Assembly: GCA_020049495.1 (NCBI GenBank)
Contig: JAIFKU010000024.1
Coordinates: forward strand, 1 to 56,442
Direction of reading: 5' to 3'
DNA: 56,442 nucleotides
From: Accumulibacter sp.
Lineage (GTDB): Bacteria; Pseudomonadota; Gammaproteobacteria; Burkholderiales; Rhodocyclaceae
The notes below the pieces were generated by a model. It was not told the DNA's origin. It worked only from the letters and a program-made list of their open reading frames with translations, and made no database searches. Every line of letters begins with the position of its first letter. Position 1 is the stretch's first letter. Positions 1 through 8,561 of the stretch are shown one piece after another. The translations under genes and the position numbers were made by a program.

Positions 1-53
1 CTCAGGCCAAGGGCCATTACCGATACAAAAACAGCGAGCAATAATCTTTTCAT
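1..53 (-). CDS. N-terminal fragment of an exported protein (runs off the window)
   Basis: Only the first 17 codons are inside the window. They read M-K-R followed by a hydrophobic run (LLLAVFVSVMALGL), the beginning of a typical Sec signal peptide. A GGAGA ribosome binding site lies about 7 bases before the ATG at 53. The gene is divergent from the nhaR-like gene, so bases 54-273 hold both promoters. The mature protein lies outside the window, so no function can be given. Confidence 0.6.
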   Translation of the reverse strand, partial: MKRLLLAVFVSVMALGL

Positions 54-273
54 TTGTGTCTCCGTCAGAATTTGAAACCACGATGCAAGGCGACAAGATC
101 CGGCGCCATATTCGTTACCTTGATGATGTTAGGATGCTGTGATACATCTAACAAGTCGAATATAATTAACAAATACATCGTATTTTTCGATGTTATTGGG
201 ATCTGATTGGAAGCTCGCTTCTGGTCACAGTGATTGGCTTGACCTGCTTTGCGTGACGAACTGGAGAAACAAC

Positions 274-1185
274 ATGGATGCTCTAAATTTCAAGCACTTG
301 CGCTATTTCTGGATGGTTGCGAAGACGGGAAGCATTGCCCGTGCAGCCGACCAGTTGCACCTCACGCCGCAATCCATCAGCGGACAACTGAGTGAATTTG
401 AAGAAAAACTGGGCGTGGAACTTTTCCGCCGCGCCGGACGAAACCGTGAATTAACCGACACCGGGCGACGCATCCTGATCTACGCGGAGGAGATATTTGC
501 CGTTGGCGACGAATTGCTTGGCGCACTGCGCGACCAGAAGACGAAAAAAACCCTGTCCTTCCGGGTCGGGATTGCCGATTCCTTATCGAAGTCGATCGCT
601 TACCGGCTGGTGGAGCCAGCGCTCAAATTCAGTGAACCGGTTCATCTGGTCTGTCGCGAAGGACGTCTGACATCGCTGTTGGCCGAATTGGCCATACATC
701 GCCTCGACATGATCATTGCCGACCGGCCCATGCCGGCAAATCTGAACGTTCGCGGCTACAGCCACCTGCTCGGTGAAAGCGGGCTGACGGTGTTCGGTAC
801 CCAAGCCCTGGTGAGCAAACTGCCGGGGATTTTTCCGAACATGCTCGATAACGCTCCTTTTCTTCTTCCAGGGGAAGACGCGGCCATCCGGCCGAAACTG
901 ATCCAGTGGTTTGAGTCAAATAATCTGCGGTCCAACATCATCGGCGAATTTGATGATAGCGCCCTGATGAAGGCATTCGGGCAGGCGGGAGCGGGATTGT
1001 TCGTCGCCCCGACAGCCATTGTCGAAGATGTCTGTGAACAATATAAAGTCGAGGTAATCGGCCGCATCGATTCAGTTGTCGAACAGCTCTACGCGATCAC
1101 GACAGAGCGACGACTTTCACATCCGGCAATTGTTGAAATCAGCAAGGTGGCCAGGGAGGGTGTTTTTGGCGGAATCCGGCATTGA
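274..1185 (+). CDS. nhaR: LysR-family activator, NhaR type
   Basis: A 303-residue LysR-type regulator, the usual NhaR length. The N-terminal winged helix (about residues 4-62, with F-x-x-L-R-Y-F-W and the L-T-P-Q-S-I-S-G-Q helix) is followed by a substrate-binding domain. Strings such as D-M-I-I-A-D and G-E-F-D-D-S-A-L-M-K-A-F-G are characteristic of NhaR, which in E. coli activates the nhaA Na+/H+ antiporter gene in response to Na+. The start at 274 is preferred over an upstream ATG at 190 because GGAGA precedes it and the family motif begins directly after it. The next gene, 123 bp downstream, encodes an NhaD-type antiporter, so sodium-responsive control of that gene is the likely job (inference). 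Confidence 0.85.
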   Translation: MDALNFKHLRYFWMVAKTGSIARAADQLHLTPQSISGQLSEFEEKLGVELFRRAGRNRELTDTGRRILIYAEEIFAVGDELLGALRDQKTKKTLSFRVGIADSLSKSIAYRLVEPALKFSEPVHLVCREGRLTSLLAELAIHRLDMIIADRPMPANLNVRGYSHLLGESGLTVFGTQALVSKLPGIFPNMLDNAPFLLPGEDAAIRPKLIQWFESNNLRSNIIGEFDDSALMKAFGQAGAGLFVAPTAIVEDVCEQYKVEVIGRIDSVVEQLYAITTERRLSHPAIVEISKVAREGVFGGIRH

Positions 1186-1308
1186 GTCTCGTTGGCCAGT
1201 AGCGTCCATGCGCTCAAGATTACAAAAATATTCACCTGAAGACATTACAGTTATATTTCCAACCAGATTTGCGGTTAGAATTCTGCACCACCTTCAGGGA
1301 GCAGTTCG

Positions 1309-2664
1309 ATGATTCATAACATTATCCGTGCCGGTCTCTCGGCACTTGTTCTATCCGTAGTTTCATTGCCTGCCTGCGCCGGAGAATTGATCATGGTCGC
1401 AGGCATTCCACTTGATTTCATGCTTTTTGCGCTGACCCTTCTGGGTGTCGCACTTTTTCACAACTACACGCTTTACGTTGGTCTAACCGGCATGGTGACG
1501 ATCACGCTCTACAAGCTGATCTTCACCGGATTCAAATGGGGCGACGGGTTTTCCGGTCTGGCCCTGCATTTCCAGCACGAATGGGTAATTCTTGCCAACT
1601 TGTTCTGTCTGCTCATGGGCTTTGCCCTGCTCTCGCGCCATTTCGAGAAAAGCCATGTGCCGGCGATCTTGCCCAAATACCTGCCCGAGGACTGGAAAGG
1701 CGGCTTCGTCATGCTGGTCATGGTCTTTGTTCTGTCCAGTTTCCTCGACAACATCGCTGCCGCGCTGATCGGCGGCGCCATGGCGCACCAGTTGTTTAAG
1801 GCCAAGGTGCATGTCGGCTTCCTCGCCGCTATCGTTGCCGCCTCCAATGCCGGCGGTTCCGGTTCGGTGGTCGGTGACACGACAACGACCATGATGTGGA
1901 TTGACGGTATCAGCCCGATTAGCGTATTTGACGCCTACGTTGCCGCCGTACCCGCCCTGTGCATTACCGCCTACTTTGGCGCCAAGCAGCAGCACGCCTA
2001 TTCGCCGATCATCAAGTACGTCCATGAAAGCACCAAGGTCGACAAGGCACGGGTCGGAATCGTCGCCCTGATCCTGATCTTTGCCATCACCGCCAACGTG
2101 GTGATCAACGTGAAGTTCAACGAATTGGCCGATTACTTCCCCTTCATCGGGGTTGCCGTCTGGTTGGCCATCCTCCTCTCGATTCCGGTACGCCGCCCGG
2201 ACTGGGAGGTGATGCCGGAGACCTTCAAGGGTTCGATCTTCCTGCTCTCGCTGGTCACCTGCGCGTCGATGATGCCGGTCGAAAAGCTGCCAACGGCCTC
2301 GGCCGTGGCCGCACTCACGCTGGGCTTTGTCTCTGCGGTGTTCGACAACATTCCGTTGACCGCACTGGCCCTCAAGCAGGGCGGGTACGACTGGGGCTTC
2401 CTGGCCTATGCTGTCGGCTTTGGCGGCTCGATGATCTGGTTTGGTTCGTCGGCCGGCGTTGCGCTCTCCAACATGTACCCCGAAGCGAAATCGGTCGGCA
2501 ACTGGCTGCGCCACGGCTGGCACGTCACGCTGGCCTACGTCGTCGGCTTCGCCATCCTTTACTTCACGCTCGGCTGGCATCCGGACACTGGGCACAAGGC
2601 ACCCGCTGCGATGCAGACGCAATCTGCTCCGCAACAGCTTGTGGCACCCGCCGCCGCGAAATAG
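1309..2664 (+). CDS. nhaD: NhaD-type Na+/H+ antiporter
   Basis: A 451-residue polytopic inner-membrane protein of the ion transporter superfamily, exchanging Na+ or Li+ for H+. It has a signal-like first helix ending near P-A-C-A-G, about 11-12 further hydrophobic segments, and two related conserved patches typical of NhaD: F-L-D-N-I-A-A-A-L near residue 145 with G-G-S-G-S-V-V-G-D-T-T-T shortly after, and V-F-D-N-I-P-L-T-A near residue 345. The acidic residues in these D-N motifs are the expected ion-binding positions. GGGAG lies before the ATG. The C-terminal tail after residue 430 is Ala/Pro/Gln rich and probably disordered. The NhaR-type gene just upstream supports a role in sodium/pH homeostasis. 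Confidence 0.85.
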   Translation: MIHNIIRAGLSALVLSVVSLPACAGELIMVAGIPLDFMLFALTLLGVALFHNYTLYVGLTGMVTITLYKLIFTGFKWGDGFSGLALHFQHEWVILANLFCLLMGFALLSRHFEKSHVPAILPKYLPEDWKGGFVMLVMVFVLSSFLDNIAAALIGGAMAHQLFKAKVHVGFLAAIVAASNAGGSGSVVGDTTTTMMWIDGISPISVFDAYVAAVPALCITAYFGAKQQHAYSPIIKYVHESTKVDKARVGIVALILIFAITANVVINVKFNELADYFPFIGVAVWLAILLSIPVRRPDWEVMPETFKGSIFLLSLVTCASMMPVEKLPTASAVAALTLGFVSAVFDNIPLTALALKQGGYDWGFLAYAVGFGGSMIWFGSSAGVALSNMYPEAKSVGNWLRHGWHVTLAYVVGFAILYFTLGWHPDTGHKAPAAMQTQSAPQQLVAPAAAK

Positions 2665-2679
2665 AAACAGGGCAAGTAC

Positions 2680-2717
2680 AAACAGCAACGCCACCGGCAA
2701 AGGTGGCGTTGCTGTTT
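2680..2717. terminator. Strong stem-loop between convergent genes
   Basis: A perfect 16-bp stem (2680-2695 with 2702-2717) closes a 6-base loop in the gap between nhaD (+) and the 92-aa gene (-). The U-tract is short on both sides, so it is a likely bidirectional terminator, stronger in stem than in tail. Confidence 0.7.
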
Positions 2718-2760
2718 GCGCGCCGACAGCACGGTACCGGCCTGCGGGTATCCTGCGCGC

Positions 2761-3039
2761 TTATTCCGGAATAATGTCCACGGCGTTAGGATCTTTCTTT
2801 ACTCCCGGCTTGCGCCCGCGTGCGGGTGCCGGCAAATCGCAGGACAGGCGGCAACTGGTGCCCTCGATCTTCTTGCCGTCAATGAACCGCGTCACCTTGC
2901 AGCAGATCACGTCGCCGGAAGCAGAAAGCTGCGCGACCTGATTCTTCAACTGGGCCATCGGGATGTGAAGCGCCTGTGAGATCTCGGCATCAAGCTGCTC
3001 GCCGTTGGCTCTCAGAAACTTAAGAATGGCTGTATTCAT
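2761..3039 (-). CDS. Small putative winged-helix DNA-binding protein
   Basis: A 92-residue protein. Residues 1-55 look like a winged helix-turn-helix (I-L-K-F-L-R-A-N-G-E-Q-L-D-A-E-I-S-Q-A-L, then a second helix and a short wing with two adjacent cysteines at G-D-V-I-C-C-K-V). The C-terminal third is Pro/Arg/Lys rich (P-A-R-G-R-K-P-G-V-K-K), typical of a flexible basic tail that contacts nucleic acid. GGGGA precedes the ATG at 3039. The gene stands alone between the nhaD terminator and an orphan terminator at 3172-3202. Target and function are unknown; the fold assignment is by eye. Confidence 0.6.
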   Translation of the reverse strand: MNTAILKFLRANGEQLDAEISQALHIPMAQLKNQVAQLSASGDVICCKVTRFIDGKKIEGTSCRLSCDLPAPARGRKPGVKKDPNAVDIIPE

Positions 3040-3171
3040 CTGGGTATCCCCACACTACTATCGGTAAGAAATGACTTCTAGTTTGCGCCCGAATGACTTC
3101 TCTGGCAATTAAGCCGATGAATATCGACTGCAAGCTGAAATATACGCTGCGCCAGACCCGGATAACGCAGT

Positions 3172-3202
3172 AAATAAAAAACCCGGCAACAAAAGCCGGG
3201 TT
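3172..3202 (-). terminator. Orphan intrinsic terminator on the minus strand
   Basis: An 8-bp GC-rich stem (3180-3187 with 3195-3202) with a 7-base loop is followed, reading the minus strand, by a run of T (3174-3180 as A on the given strand). It must end a minus-strand transcript that starts upstream of 3202, yet no recognisable protein gene lies there. Confidence 0.75.
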
Positions 3203-3310
3203 CAGCCTCGAACAATGTTTCAGGCCGGATTGGCGAATTCCGAAACGCCCCGGGCCATCTGATCCACTCGGTTCATAACTCGCCGCAGGGTGCATTCTAC
3301 AGCATACCGT
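3172..3310 (-). ncRNA. Candidate small RNA or mini-ORF transcript
   Basis: The 429-bp stretch 3040-3468 has no recognisable protein gene, but an intrinsic terminator at 3172-3202 implies a short minus-strand transcript. A TAGAAT-like -10 element lies near 3301 on the minus strand with a poor -35. The transcript would contain an 18-codon ORF (3220-3276, M-N-R-V-D-Q-M-A-R-G...) preceded by a weak purine-rich site. Either a small regulatory RNA or a small-protein gene fits. The 5' end is a guess; only the terminator is well supported. Confidence 0.35.
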
Positions 3311-3468
3311 CTGTTTATCCATGAGGAAAATCATCTCTCGACGAAGTCTTTGCGCAAAACAGTCCAGCAAAAAAGCAGCACCAAGCCAAGGTGCTTGTTC
3401 GAACAAGAGCTACCGTTTTTCCGGCAAGCTCGTAGAATCACCATTAATCGATTTCCGGATTCCAGATC

Positions 3469-5181
3469 ATGCTTGAGCTTGCAAATATCAATCACCTGGC
3501 CCTGATCGGCGGCCTGATGCAGCAAATGTGCATCTATCTGGTGATTGCCTATCTCCTGAGCAAGACCCCACTGTTTGCCCCGTTGATGCAGGTCACCGTT
3601 CGCCTGCCGGACAAGCTCGTCTGCTATTTCGTTTTCTCCTGTTTCTGCATCATGGGAACCTACCTTGGCTACCAGATCGAAGGAGCCATTGCCAATACGC
3701 GTGCCATTGGCGCTGTACTCGGCGGCATCCTCGGGGGTCCATTTGTCGGTTTCGCAGTCGGACTCACGGGGGGCATGCATCGCCATTCGCTGGGTGGGTT
3801 TACTGACCTTGCCTGTGCAATTTCGACCACGACAGAAGGTGTCATTGGTGGCTGCCTGCACTTTTATCTGTTGCGCCGCCATCGCGCCGACCGTCTGCTC
3901 AACCCGATGACAGCCTTTGGGGCTACTTTCTTCGCGGAAACCATGCAAATGGTCATCATTCTGCTGATGGCAAAACCTTTTGATCAGGCGACTCGTCTGG
4001 TTGCCCATATTGCCTTGCCGATGATCCTGACCAATTCATTGGGCGCGGCTCTTTTCATGCGCCTGATTCTTGATCGTCGTGAGACCATGGAGAAGTATTC
4101 CATCGCTTTCTCGGCCAAGGCCCTGCGCATTGCCGAACGTTCTGTTGGTGTGTTGATGCAAGGTTTCAACGAACACAATTGTACCCGTATGGCCAGCATC
4201 ATTCAGGAAGAAACCGGTGTCGGCGCGGTAGCCATTACCGATTGCGAAAAACTGCTTGGCTTTGTTGGCGTGGGAGCAGATCACCACCTGACCGGCACCC
4301 CGATATCCTCACCGCATACCTTTTATGCGATCGCCAATAATGAAGTTGTCTATGCCGATGGCGCCAACATTTCCTATACCTGCTCCGTTTCCAAGGACTG
4401 CAAGCTGGGCTCTTGTCTGGTCATTCCTCTGAGTGGTGAAGGGAACCGGGTTTTCGGAACGATTAAGCTGTATGAACCCAAGCGGAAATTCTTTTCCACA
4501 CTCAATCGCACGCTTGGCGAAGGCATCGCAAGGCTGCTTTCCAATCAGGTGCTGGCCGGAACCATCGAGGAGCAGAAACAACTGCTCGCGCAGTCGGAAA
4601 TCAAGCTGCTGCAGGCGCAAATCAACCCGCACTTCCTTTTTAATGCCCTGAACACATTGGCAGCAGTTATCCGGCGTGACCCGGAAGCGGCTCGCCAGCT
4701 CGTTCAATACCTGTCCACTTTTTTCCGCAAGAGCCTGAAGCGGGTGGGCAATGACGCCACGCTCAAGGATGAGATCGAACACGTGGATGCTTATTTGCGC
4801 ATTGAACTTGCGCGATTTGCCGGTCGTCTCGATGTTGAAATGGCAGTTGCAGACGATTTGCTGCATTTGCGCCTACCCGCCTTTTCCCTGCAACCGATTG
4901 TTGAAAATGCCATCAAGTACGGCATTTCGCAGATGCTTGAACCGGGCAAGATCACCATCAGCGCACAACGCCAGGATGAAGTGCTGACCATTGTTGTCGA
5001 AGACAGCGCCGGCTTGTACAAACCCCTGCCCGATAGCGACGGCCTGGGCATGAATCTGGTTGATCGGCGCATCAAGATTCGCTATGGCACCGCCTTCGGG
5101 ATTGATGTGACGTGCCAACCCGAGTACTGGACACGGGTGGCTATCCGCTTGCCGGTTGAAGAAGAGCTTGTGCCATGCTGA
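3469..5181 (+). CDS. btsS: BtsS-type (LytS/YehU family) pyruvate sensor histidine kinase
   Basis: A 570-residue inner-membrane kinase that closely follows E. coli BtsS (561 aa). Residues 1-210 form the 5TMR-LYT sensor region, with the conserved Q-Q-M-C, S-K-T-P-L-F and N-T-R-A-I-G-A-V strings. A GAF-like domain follows (about 225-365; V-G-A-V-A-I-T-D and S-K-D-C-K-L-G-S). The His-kinase domain begins with Q-I-N-P-H-F-L-F-N-A-L-N, the phosphorylated histidine being H388, and ends with the ATPase boxes Q-P-I-V-E-N-A-I-K and G-L-G-M-N-L-V. In E. coli BtsS is a high-affinity pyruvate sensor. The stop overlaps the start of the btsR-type gene by 7 bases, implying one operon and coupled translation. 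Confidence 0.92.
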   Translation: MLELANINHLALIGGLMQQMCIYLVIAYLLSKTPLFAPLMQVTVRLPDKLVCYFVFSCFCIMGTYLGYQIEGAIANTRAIGAVLGGILGGPFVGFAVGLTGGMHRHSLGGFTDLACAISTTTEGVIGGCLHFYLLRRHRADRLLNPMTAFGATFFAETMQMVIILLMAKPFDQATRLVAHIALPMILTNSLGAALFMRLILDRRETMEKYSIAFSAKALRIAERSVGVLMQGFNEHNCTRMASIIQEETGVGAVAITDCEKLLGFVGVGADHHLTGTPISSPHTFYAIANNEVVYADGANISYTCSVSKDCKLGSCLVIPLSGEGNRVFGTIKLYEPKRKFFSTLNRTLGEGIARLLSNQVLAGTIEEQKQLLAQSEIKLLQAQINPHFLFNALNTLAAVIRRDPEAARQLVQYLSTFFRKSLKRVGNDATLKDEIEHVDAYLRIELARFAGRLDVEMAVADDLLHLRLPAFSLQPIVENAIKYGISQMLEPGKITISAQRQDEVLTIVVEDSAGLYKPLPDSDGLGMNLVDRRIKIRYGTAFGIDVTCQPEYWTRVAIRLPVEEELVPC

Positions 5182-5891
5182 GCGTACTGATCATTGACGA
5201 CGAGGAACCCTCGCGTGAAGAGCTGAAAGCACTTCTGGCGGCATCCCCCGATGTGGAAATCGCAGGCGAATGTTCCAATGCCATCGAAGGGCTTGCAGCC
5301 ATTCATCGGCACCGTCCGGATGTGGTCTTCCTGGACATCCAGATGCCACGTATCAGCGGCCTGGAAATGGTCGGCATGATCGAGCCCACTGCCCTGCCCC
5401 ATATCGTGTTTGTCACGGCCTATGACGAGCACGCATTGAAGGCGTTTGAGGAACACGCCGCAGACTATCTGCTGAAACCGATCGACCCGCAACGCCTGGC
5501 CAAAACGCTTGACTGGCTGCGTGCCGGAGCCCGCCCTTCGGGCAAAGCCTTTCCTGGCGCCGGAAGTGCCATTCATCAGATTCCCTGTATCGCGCGCAAC
5601 CGGATTTTCCTGATTGCGCTGGAAGATGTTGAATACGTCAATACCGAGCTGTCCGGCGTACAGGTCATAGGGAAAAACCGGCAGGGGGTGACCGAACTGA
5701 CCCTGAAACTCCTGCAGGAGCGCACACCCCTGGTGCGCTGTCATCGGCAGTATCTGATCAACCTTGAGCAGATCGCCGAGATCGAGCTCCTGGAGAATGG
5801 AGCAGCGGAAATTGTCACGCAGAGCGGCAAGCGGGTGCCAGTCAGTCGACGACATCTCCGTGAAATCAAAGACAAGCTTCTCATTCCCTGA
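5175..5891 (+). CDS. btsR: BtsR-type LytTR response regulator
   Basis: A 238-residue regulator with an N-terminal receiver domain (acidic pocket D8/D9, phospho-acceptor D54 in V-V-F-L-D-I-Q-M-P, Lys in L-L-K-P-I-D) and a C-terminal LytTR DNA-binding domain (about 135-238, with R-C-H-R-Q-Y-L-I-N-L and V-P-V-S-R-R). Length and motifs match E. coli BtsR (239 aa), which activates only the pyruvate transporter gene btsT. Translation is coupled to the upstream kinase gene. A matching BtsR operator starts 10 bp after its stop codon, in front of the CstA/BtsT-type gene. Confidence 0.92.
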   Translation: MLSVLIIDDEEPSREELKALLAASPDVEIAGECSNAIEGLAAIHRHRPDVVFLDIQMPRISGLEMVGMIEPTALPHIVFVTAYDEHALKAFEEHAADYLLKPIDPQRLAKTLDWLRAGARPSGKAFPGAGSAIHQIPCIARNRIFLIALEDVEYVNTELSGVQVIGKNRQGVTELTLKLLQERTPLVRCHRQYLINLEQIAEIELLENGAAEIVTQSGKRVPVSRRHLREIKDKLLIP

Positions 5892-5901
5892 TTTATAAGG
5901 C

Positions 5902-5930
5902 ACCACTCAATATCTGTCAGAAACCGCTCA
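5902..5930 (+). promoter_or_regulatory. BtsR (YehT) operator: two direct repeats with a 13-bp spacer
   Basis: ACCACTCA (5902-5909) and ACCGCTCA (5923-5930) are direct repeats separated by exactly 13 bp. This is the motif I know for E. coli BtsR/YehT at the btsT (yjiY) promoter: ACC(G/A)CT(C/T)A, 13 bp, ACC(G/A)CT(C/T)A. A third, weaker box ACCGTTCG sits at 5943-5950, 20 bp further on. The boxes lie 200-228 bp upstream of the transporter start, leaving a long 5' leader. Binding is inferred, but motif, spacing, regulator and target gene all agree. Confidence 0.85.
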
Positions 5931-6129
5931 ATTCCGCCGGCAACCGTTCGCCAGAAAGGAATGATTTCTACCGTCGAAAAAGTTAAATTCCGCTTTGCAT
6001 TGCTGTACGGGTGCCAGTGCTTGCATCTCACCGATCCAATAGGCGACTGAACTATTACCGGTCTGATGGCGATTATCAGGCGCATGAACAGGGATCATTT
6101 GGGGTTGTAACCAAAACAAGGGGAATTAG

Positions 6130-7941
6130 ATGAATTCATTAACATTGATATTTGTAGCGGCGTTGTTGTTCGCGATCGCCTACCGATTCTACGGCCTATT
6201 CCTGGCTACCAAAGTCATGAATCTGCGCTCCGAGCGGGAAACGCCAGCGGTCACCATGTCGGACGGTCACGACTATGTAAAGACCAACAAGTATGTGCTG
6301 TTTGGTCACCATTTTGCCGCCATCGCTGCGGCCGGACCGCTGCTCGGACCGGTGCTTGCTGCGCAGTTCGGTTATCTGCCCGGCGCCCTGTGGATTCTGA
6401 TCGGTTGCGTGCTGGCCGGCGGCGTCCATGACACGATCGTCCTGTTTGCCTCGGTACGGCACAAGGGCAAGAGCCTTTCGATCATTGCTGAAACCGAGAT
6501 CGGCAAGGTGGCCGGCAAGGTTGCCGCAGTCTCGATCCTGTTCATCCTGATCCTGACCCTGGCCGGACTCTCCATCGCCGTTGTCAATGCCATGTTCAAC
6601 AGCCCGTGGGGAACCTTCACCGTTTTCGCGACGATCCCGATCGCCATGATCATGGGCATCTACATGCACAACATCCGCCCGGGTGACATCAAGGGCATGA
6701 GCATCATCGGCGTTGTCCTGCTGATCGTTTCGCTGTATGTCGGCCCGTATATCGCGGCCGATCCGGTGCTGGCCAAGATGTTCACCTTCACCAAGAAGGA
6801 ACTCGCGGTAATCATTCCGGCCTACGGTTTCGTCGCTTCGGTTCTGCCGGTGTGGTTCCTGCTCGTACCACGTGACTACCTGTCCACCTATCTCAAGATC
6901 GGCACTATCGCCGCCCTGGCGCTGGGCATCGTGTTCGTTCATCCCGAACTGCACATGCCGGCAGTAACCGACTTCTTTTACGGCGGCGGCCCGGTCATTC
7001 CGGGTGCAGCCTTCCCCTTCCTGTTCATTACGATTGCCTGCGGTGCCCTCTCCGGCTTCCATGCGATCATTGGTTCAGGAACAACGCCCAAGATGGTCGC
7101 CAACGAAAAAGACATTCTCTTCGTCGGCTATGGCGCCATGCTGACCGAAGGTTTCGTCGCCATCATGGCACTGATCGCCGCCTGCGTTCTCGTGCCGGCC
7201 GATTACTTCGCGATCAACGCAGCGCCGGCGGCTTTCCAAAAGCTGGGGCTCGCCGTGGTCGATCTGCCCCGTCTCGCCGCCGAGGTTGGCGAGCAGATTC
7301 AGGGACGCCCGGGCGGTGCTGTTTCGCTGGCCGTCGGCATGGCTTACATCTTCGATGCCGTACCGTTCTTCAAGGGGATGATGGCCTACTGGTATCACTT
7401 TGCCATCATGTTCGAGGCCGTGTTTATTCTCACCGCTGTTGATGCCGGTACGCGAGTTGGCCGTTATCTGCTGCAGGAAATGCTCGGCCGGGTGTACAAG
7501 CCTTTTTCCGACAACTCATGGACACCGGGGGTAGTCATCACCAGCGCCTTGTTCACGGGTTCGTGGGGTTATCTGGTCTATACCGGCGACATCGCCACGA
7601 TCTGGCCACTGTTCGGCATGGCCAATCAGCTTCTGGCCTCCTGTGCGCTTATCGTTGGCACGACCATGCTGATCAGACTCGGCAAGGCCAAATACGCCTG
7701 GGTGACTGCAGGTCCGGGGCTTTTGGTATACCCGATAGTGATGTGGGCCGGGTACCTGAATATAACCGGGAATTTCATGCCCAAACAGCTTTACCTGCTA
7801 GCAAGCATGTCGGTGATACTCATGTTCCTGATCACCGTTGTCTTCATTGCCGCATTCAGCCGCTGGTATGAGTTGTTGAAGATCGAGAAAATGGTTACTG
7901 ACCAGTTCGGCGACCAGGTACTTGATCTGGTTACCGACTGA
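6130..7941 (+). CDS. btsT: CstA/BtsT-family pyruvate (peptide) transporter
   Basis: A 603-residue polytopic membrane protein of the CstA family, with about 15-16 hydrophobic segments. Family strings include F-G-H-H-F-A-A-I-A-A-A-G-P near residue 60, G-S-G-T-T-P-K-M near 320 and D-A-G-T-R near 440. It is shorter than the E. coli members (about 700-716 aa) and belongs to the short CstA form. E. coli BtsT is a pyruvate/H+ symporter and CstA also takes up pyruvate and peptides. The adjacent btsSR genes and the BtsR operator support pyruvate as the substrate here. AAGGGGA precedes the ATG. A strong terminator follows, so it is a single transcription unit. Confidence 0.88.
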   Translation: MNSLTLIFVAALLFAIAYRFYGLFLATKVMNLRSERETPAVTMSDGHDYVKTNKYVLFGHHFAAIAAAGPLLGPVLAAQFGYLPGALWILIGCVLAGGVHDTIVLFASVRHKGKSLSIIAETEIGKVAGKVAAVSILFILILTLAGLSIAVVNAMFNSPWGTFTVFATIPIAMIMGIYMHNIRPGDIKGMSIIGVVLLIVSLYVGPYIAADPVLAKMFTFTKKELAVIIPAYGFVASVLPVWFLLVPRDYLSTYLKIGTIAALALGIVFVHPELHMPAVTDFFYGGGPVIPGAAFPFLFITIACGALSGFHAIIGSGTTPKMVANEKDILFVGYGAMLTEGFVAIMALIAACVLVPADYFAINAAPAAFQKLGLAVVDLPRLAAEVGEQIQGRPGGAVSLAVGMAYIFDAVPFFKGMMAYWYHFAIMFEAVFILTAVDAGTRVGRYLLQEMLGRVYKPFSDNSWTPGVVITSALFTGSWGYLVYTGDIATIWPLFGMANQLLASCALIVGTTMLIRLGKAKYAWVTAGPGLLVYPIVMWAGYLNITGNFMPKQLYLLASMSVILMFLITVVFIAAFSRWYELLKIEKMVTDQFGDQVLDLVTD

Positions 7942-7972
7942 AGAGACTGGAATCTGAGCATCGATGAGTAAC

Positions 7973-8010
7973 AAAGGCCAGCGTCCCGATGGGATTGCTG
8001 GCCTTTTTTT
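7973..8010 (+). terminator. Intrinsic terminator of the btsT-type gene
   Basis: A 10-bp stem (7973-7982 with 7997-8006) encloses a loop with its own small hairpin and runs into eight T (8003-8010), 31 bp after the transporter stop. Confidence 0.9.
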
Positions 8011-8167
8011 GAACTAATTTCCGCACGATTGTCTGAAGCTTTGGAAAAAACAAGTGAGTGTGAGACGTGTAATGTATTGTTGCCAAATTACCAATTAACG
8101 ACGATGGGCAACGCTGGCAAAAATGATTCTGATTTGTCCGTTCCCTGATCAACCGGATTGAAGATTC

Positions 8168-8452
8168 ATGATTACCATCTCGGACGACGCATTGGCGCTT
8201 ATTGAAGAGAAGCAATCGCCGCTTTTCATCGATATCCCGCATACGGTCAGCGGCTGCTGTTTTGATATAACGGATTGCCCGTCAATCAATTTTGGCGAGC
8301 CCAGAAAGCTCTCGGAATATACAAAGCAAACGATGCAGAGTGCCACCGTGTATGTGCCGAGCTGTTTTCCCGAAGAGGGCTCCTTTGTCATTCGCACCAG
8401 GAATTTCTTCGGATTCAGGCGACTCGTGCTGAGTGGCTGGCGATTGATCTGA
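8168..8452 (+). CDS. Small CC-motif protein, resembles the CC/Se motif (seleno)protein family
   Basis: A 94-residue soluble protein with no signal peptide. It carries a Cys-Cys pair (C30-C31 in V-S-G-C-C-F-D), further cysteines at 37 and 66, a V-Y-V-P string and the C-terminal F-G-F-R-R-L-V-L-S-G-W. From memory this pattern fits a small family in which one position of the Cys-Cys pair can be selenocysteine; here both codons are ordinary Cys codons. The biochemical role of the family is not known to me. The start at 8168 has only a weak ribosome site. It sits alone between the btsT terminator and the convergent serA-type gene. Confidence 0.55.
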   Translation: MITISDDALALIEEKQSPLFIDIPHTVSGCCFDITDCPSINFGEPRKLSEYTKQTMQSATVYVPSCFPEEGSFVIRTRNFFGFRRLVLSGWRLI

Positions 8453-8561
8453 CTGACTCCTTGCCGCGATACGACATTTCCATGAGCGACATGGCGCAAG
8501 CGGGCCAATTGACGAACTCGTCACTCTCCAGTTCGAGAATTTCCCGGGGTAGAGCCGCGTG

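Noticed and set aside
1483..2700. 405-codon minus-strand ORF opposite nhaD
   Set aside because: Its translation is His/Arg/Gln/Asp-rich low-complexity sequence typical of an antisense frame of a GC-rich gene. The sense strand encodes a clear NhaD transporter.
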